Positions 61,602-64,000 of a DNA stretch of 64,000 bases are shown piece by piece (the stretch's first letter is position 1; each line of letters opens with the position of its first letter). The notes beneath the pieces were generated by a model that saw only the letters and a list, made by a program, of their open reading frames with translations, did not search any database and was not told where the DNA came from. The stretch spans positions 62,001 to 126,000 of the forward strand of contig NZ_FZOD01000019.1 in assembly GCF_900188345.1 (NCBI RefSeq), written 5' to 3'. A program made the translations under genes and the position numbers. Origin of the DNA: Streptosporangium subroseum. Its GTDB lineage: Bacteria; Actinomycetota; Actinomycetes; Streptosporangiales; Streptosporangiaceae.

Positions 61602-62031
61602 CCGACTCTCCTTGGCAAGACGGGAACCACGTCCTGCCCGGAGTGCGCTGCAATAGGTATAAGCGGGCGGAGCGGCGCACATCCGGGGTGGTTCGCACTG
61701 CCGCTTCCAGTTGCGTCCGCAGACGCCCACCGGATTCGGCCCGTCATGGGCCGCTCCGAAGGACAAACCTTGGCCGGTGCCGGGAGTCTACGCAGCGAGG
61801 ACGCGGATATAAAGCCTCTCCCGGCGGCCAATTGACAACGCGTCCGCTAAGCCCTTGTCGACCGACCTGCTTATAAGGGCATTTACGCCGCCACATCAAG
61901 GCCTGCAACCCAGTTTCATGGCCATTTCGGTCTGCTTATATACAAATTATGTTTTGACCGAAAATGGGGATATACAGACGAACAGCCGGGCGCGCCCGCA
62001 AGCGGACGCGCCCGGCTGCTGGAGTCGTCTG
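61602..62031. other. 430 base gap before hppA
   Basis: Contains the anti-sigma gene terminator, an AT-rich centre (61900-61975) with inverted repeats (CCATTTCGGTC / GACCGAAAATGG; TCTGCTTATAT / ATATACAGA), and the hppA leader. The long leader could host regulation of hppA; no known riboswitch was recognised. Confidence 0.5.
61983..62018 (-). terminator. Terminator after the anti-sigma gene
   Basis: CAGCCGGGCGCG, 12 bases that pair further (CCGC-AA-GCGG), CGCGCCCGGCTG: a perfect 12-base stem, 14 bases past the stop. Confidence 0.85.
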
Positions 62032-62478
62032 TCAGATCGGAGGCAGGCCGTTGGTCGCCGCGGGCCAGCTCATGCGGATGCGCATGCCCTTCTGACTCGG
62101 GTAGACCTGAACGTCGTCGGCCAGCCCCGCGATGACCGCAATGCCGAATCCGGACATCAGGGTGTCAGGGAGCTGTCCGAGCGGATCGTCGAACCGTAAC
62201 AATCCACGATCCTGCTCCAGCTCGTCACTTGGCGCGGAGTCGGTGACCGTCACCTCGAACCGCCCCAAGTCATCCCGTAGCTCGATACGGATCGGCTCTC
62301 CCGGACAGTGGAGGCGATGTGCCTCCACGGCCCGTGAGCATGCCTCACCGACAGCGAGCCGTACTTCGTCCAGCAGCGACTCCTCGACACCGGTGCGCCT
62401 GGCGATCGCCGTGGCGACCAGACGTGCCGTACGCACATGTGCCGGGAGAGCGCTGAACGTCAGCTCGACGGTAGCCAC
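62032..62478 (-). CDS. Anti-sigma factor, RsbW-type ATP-binding domain
   Basis: 148 residues. GHKL fold with LLDEVRLAVGEACSRAVEAH (N box) and DTLMSGFGIAVIAGLADDVQ (G box). It follows bldG by 2 bases. In Streptomyces the orf3 protein in this place binds BldG and a sigma factor; a kinase/anti-sigma role toward BldG is expected. Confidence 0.9.
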   Translation of the reverse strand: MATVELTFSALPAHVRTARLVATAIARRTGVEESLLDEVRLAVGEACSRAVEAHRLHCPGEPIRIELRDDLGRFEVTVTDSAPSDELEQDRGLLRFDDPLGQLPDTLMSGFGIAVIAGLADDVQVYPSQKGMRIRMSWPAATNGLPPI

Positions 62479-62480
62479 GA

Positions 62481-62831
62481 CTACTTGTCTCGACCGTGAG
62501 CTTCCTTGGCCTCGTCAACCGAGGCGTAGATCCCGAAGACCTTGGTCAGTCCGGTAATCCGGAAAATCTTCAAGATGCGCTCCTGGGTGCAGACCAGCTC
62601 CAGTGAGCCATCGTGCGCCCGAACTCGCTTGAGCCCGCCGACCAGGACACCAAGGCCCGTGGAGTCAAGGAAGTCGACCTTCTCCATGTTGACGAGCAGG
62701 TGGAAATTCCCCTTGTTGACCAGGTCGATCAGGAGCTCACGCAATCTGGGCGCAGTGTAGACATCGATCTCACCCTCGACCTCAACGATGGTGAGACGGT
62801 CCTCGGAATGGTGGTCCAACTTCAGATCCAC
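62481..62831 (-). CDS. bldG: Anti-sigma factor antagonist BldG (STAS domain)
   Basis: 116 residues. VEVEGEIDVYTAPRLRELL and DFLDSTGLGVLVGGLKRVRA, then ILKIFRITGLTKVFGIY, match S. coelicolor BldG closely, including the phosphorylatable Ser57 in LDSTGLG. Essential for aerial growth and antibiotic production in Streptomyces. GGAGGATCT leads directly into the GTG start. Divergent from the helicase gene. Confidence 0.93.
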   Translation of the reverse strand: MDLKLDHHSEDRLTIVEVEGEIDVYTAPRLRELLIDLVNKGNFHLLVNMEKVDFLDSTGLGVLVGGLKRVRAHDGSLELVCTQERILKIFRITGLTKVFGIYASVDEAKEAHGRDK

Positions 62832-63003
62832 AGATCCTCCAGCGCCTTGCCTGCGAAAGTACCAATTCGGACGTGCCTCCTGGGACCGAGTGACCCCCGG
62901 ATGACAAGCCCCGACGCGCGGCATTCAACCATGCGTACGCTCAGTGTCTATACGAAATCACGATTCCCGGCGACTCTGCCCACAGATGTGAGACTGGAAA
63001 CCA

Positions 63004-64000
63004 GTGACTCCGCCCTCATCCTCTTCCCTTCGAGCGGGCACCGCTCTCACCTACCTGCTCGACGTTCCCGCACGTCGCGAGCGTGTGACACACGTGGAGC
63101 ACGTTCCCGCACGTCAGGCGGGCGAGACTCGGTGGCCGGACTGGGTCGATGAACGTCTGGTTACGCGCTGGGCGAACCACGGTATTTCCGGCCTGTGGCC
63201 ACATCAAGCCGAGGCGGCCAACCTGGTCCACGACGGTCTAAACGTGATCATCGCCACAGGGACCGCGTCGGGCAAGTCCCTCTCCTACCTGGTGCCCGCC
63301 CTCTCGTCGGTGCTCGACGGCGGCACGGTCCTCTACCTGTCGCCCACCAAGGCGCTGGCAGCCGACCAGCTTCGCTCCCTCGGAGAGCTCGACCTGCCCG
63401 AACTCCGCGCGGCCACCTTCGACGGCGACACCTCCTTCGAGGAAAGGGCCTGGATCCGCAGACACGCCAACTACGTCCTGACCAACCCGGACATGCTCCA
63501 TCGCACCCTGTTGCCTCGCCACGCCCAGTGGTCGGCCTTCTGGCGGCGGCTACGGGTGATCGTCGTGGACGAGTGCCACGGCTACCGAGGCGTGTTCGGC
63601 TCCCACGTGGCGCAGATCCTGCGCCGCCTGCGCCGGATCTGCGCCCGGTACGGCTCCCGCCCGACCTTCCTGCTCTCCTCGGCCACGGCCAGCGAGCCCG
63701 GAACTTTCGCGATGCGCCTGACAGGCCTTCAAATGGCCGAGGTGACCACGGACGCCTCTCCCCGGGGCGCAACCACCTTCGCCCTGTGGGAGCCGCCCCT
63801 GACCGGTCTGCGCGGCGAGGGCGGCGCGCCTCTCCGCCGTCCCGCCACCGCCGAGAGCGCCGACCTCCTCGCCGACCTCGTCATCGCCGACGTCCGCACC
63901 CTGGCCTTCGTCCGCTCCCGCCGCGCCGCCGAGTCCGTGGCCCTCACCACCCGAGCCAGGCTCCAGGACCTCGTCATCGACGTGGGCGCACCGGCGGAAC
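63004..64000 (+). CDS. DEAD/DEAH-box helicase (MrfA/YprA-like), 5' part
   Basis: From a GTG, 332 codons remain open to the window edge. Motif I ATGTASGKSLSYL (about 84-96), motif Ia LSPTKALAADQL, DEAH form VVDECHGYRG, motif III LLSSATASEP. Upstream WPHQAEAANLVHDG is the Q-like entry motif. The product resembles the actinobacterial helicase next to bldG (SCO3550-like) and the MrfA/YprA repair helicase family; the C-terminal zinc/DUF1998 part would lie outside. Role in DNA repair is an inference. Confidence 0.87.
   Translation, partial: MTPPSSSSLRAGTALTYLLDVPARRERVTHVEHVPARQAGETRWPDWVDERLVTRWANHGISGLWPHQAEAANLVHDGLNVIIATGTASGKSLSYLVPALSSVLDGGTVLYLSPTKALAADQLRSLGELDLPELRAATFDGDTSFEERAWIRRHANYVLTNPDMLHRTLLPRHAQWSAFWRRLRVIVVDECHGYRGVFGSHVAQILRRLRRICARYGSRPTFLLSSATASEPGTFAMRLTGLQMAEVTTDASPRGATTFALWEPPLTGLRGEGGAPLRRPATAESADLLADLVIADVRTLAFVRSRRAAESVALTTRARLQDLVIDVGAPAE

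Overview
This window is chromosomal DNA from a high-GC, spore-forming type actinomycete. The pointers are an ECF sigma factor closely resembling BldN with its membrane anti-sigma factor RsbN, a BdtA-like excisionase-fold protein, a BldG-type anti-anti-sigma factor, HspR/HAIR heat-shock control, a Rex-controlled hem cluster, DUF397/HTH genes and integrative-element relics. Gene order around rex-hemACD, bldN-rsbN-bdtA and hppA-(anti-sigma)-bldG-helicase matches what I recall of Streptomyces coelicolor. The general look (abundant short tandem repeats, two-gene HTH/DUF397 modules) would suit Streptosporangiaceae, but I cannot fix the genus from sequence alone.

Layout. 1-252: 5' end of a primase/polymerase-like gene leaving the left edge. 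498-6452: one leftward tetrapyrrole cluster, rex-hemA-hemC-cobA/hemD and hemB, with a Rex operator at 6541-6558. 6772-8899: a glutaredoxin-like gene and a membrane protein with a C-terminal monooxygenase-type domain. 9079-10513: bldN and rsbN, with a BldN-type promoter in front of rsbN. 10619-14156: HAD hydrolase, acyltransferase, epimerase, the tiny ribosomal protein bS22 and the BdtA-like protein. 14479-16644: phosphatase and AcuC deacetylase. 16844-21074: orphan histidine kinase, ABC exporter, MFS exporter. 21164-24674: proC, a solitary VapB, a lipoprotein, and an ECF sigma factor with its CU044_5270-type partner. 24868-31595: the dnaK-grpE-dnaJ-hspR-clpB chaperone cluster behind two HAIR operators. 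31685-36256: secreted and hypothetical proteins, a TetR regulator, a CapA-like lipoprotein. 36382-38290: fur(catR)-katA. 38409-39975: HTH gene plus two DUF397 genes. 40443-41652: probable remnant of an integrative/conjugative element. 41703-47125: HD hydrolase, Rieske membrane protein, TauE-type exporter, SPFH protein, ABC ATPase, hypothetical. 47334-49117: a complete two-component system. 49241-53249: SDR, QueA-family protein, secreted protein, orphan response regulator. 53444-55089: GNAT/acyltransferase pair resembling OlsB/OlsA. 55205-59188: serB, FUSC-like membrane protein, SixA phosphatase with a 34-residue membrane peptide. 59268-62831: H+-pyrophosphatase, anti-sigma factor and bldG. 63004-64000: 5' part of a DEAD/DEAH helicase.

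Three themes run through the window. First, developmental regulation: bldN/rsbN, bdtA-like and bldG all lie here. Second, redox and stress control whose operators can be read directly: Rex, HspR, CatR/Fur. Third, short imperfect tandem repeats (9 to 42 bp units). They sit in intergenic gaps, four times run into the last codons of a gene, and in several genes are carried in frame. That repeat pattern is the least explained feature of the window. Several genes have a TANNNT hexamer 6-7 nt before the start codon and no ribosome binding site, as expected for leaderless transcripts.
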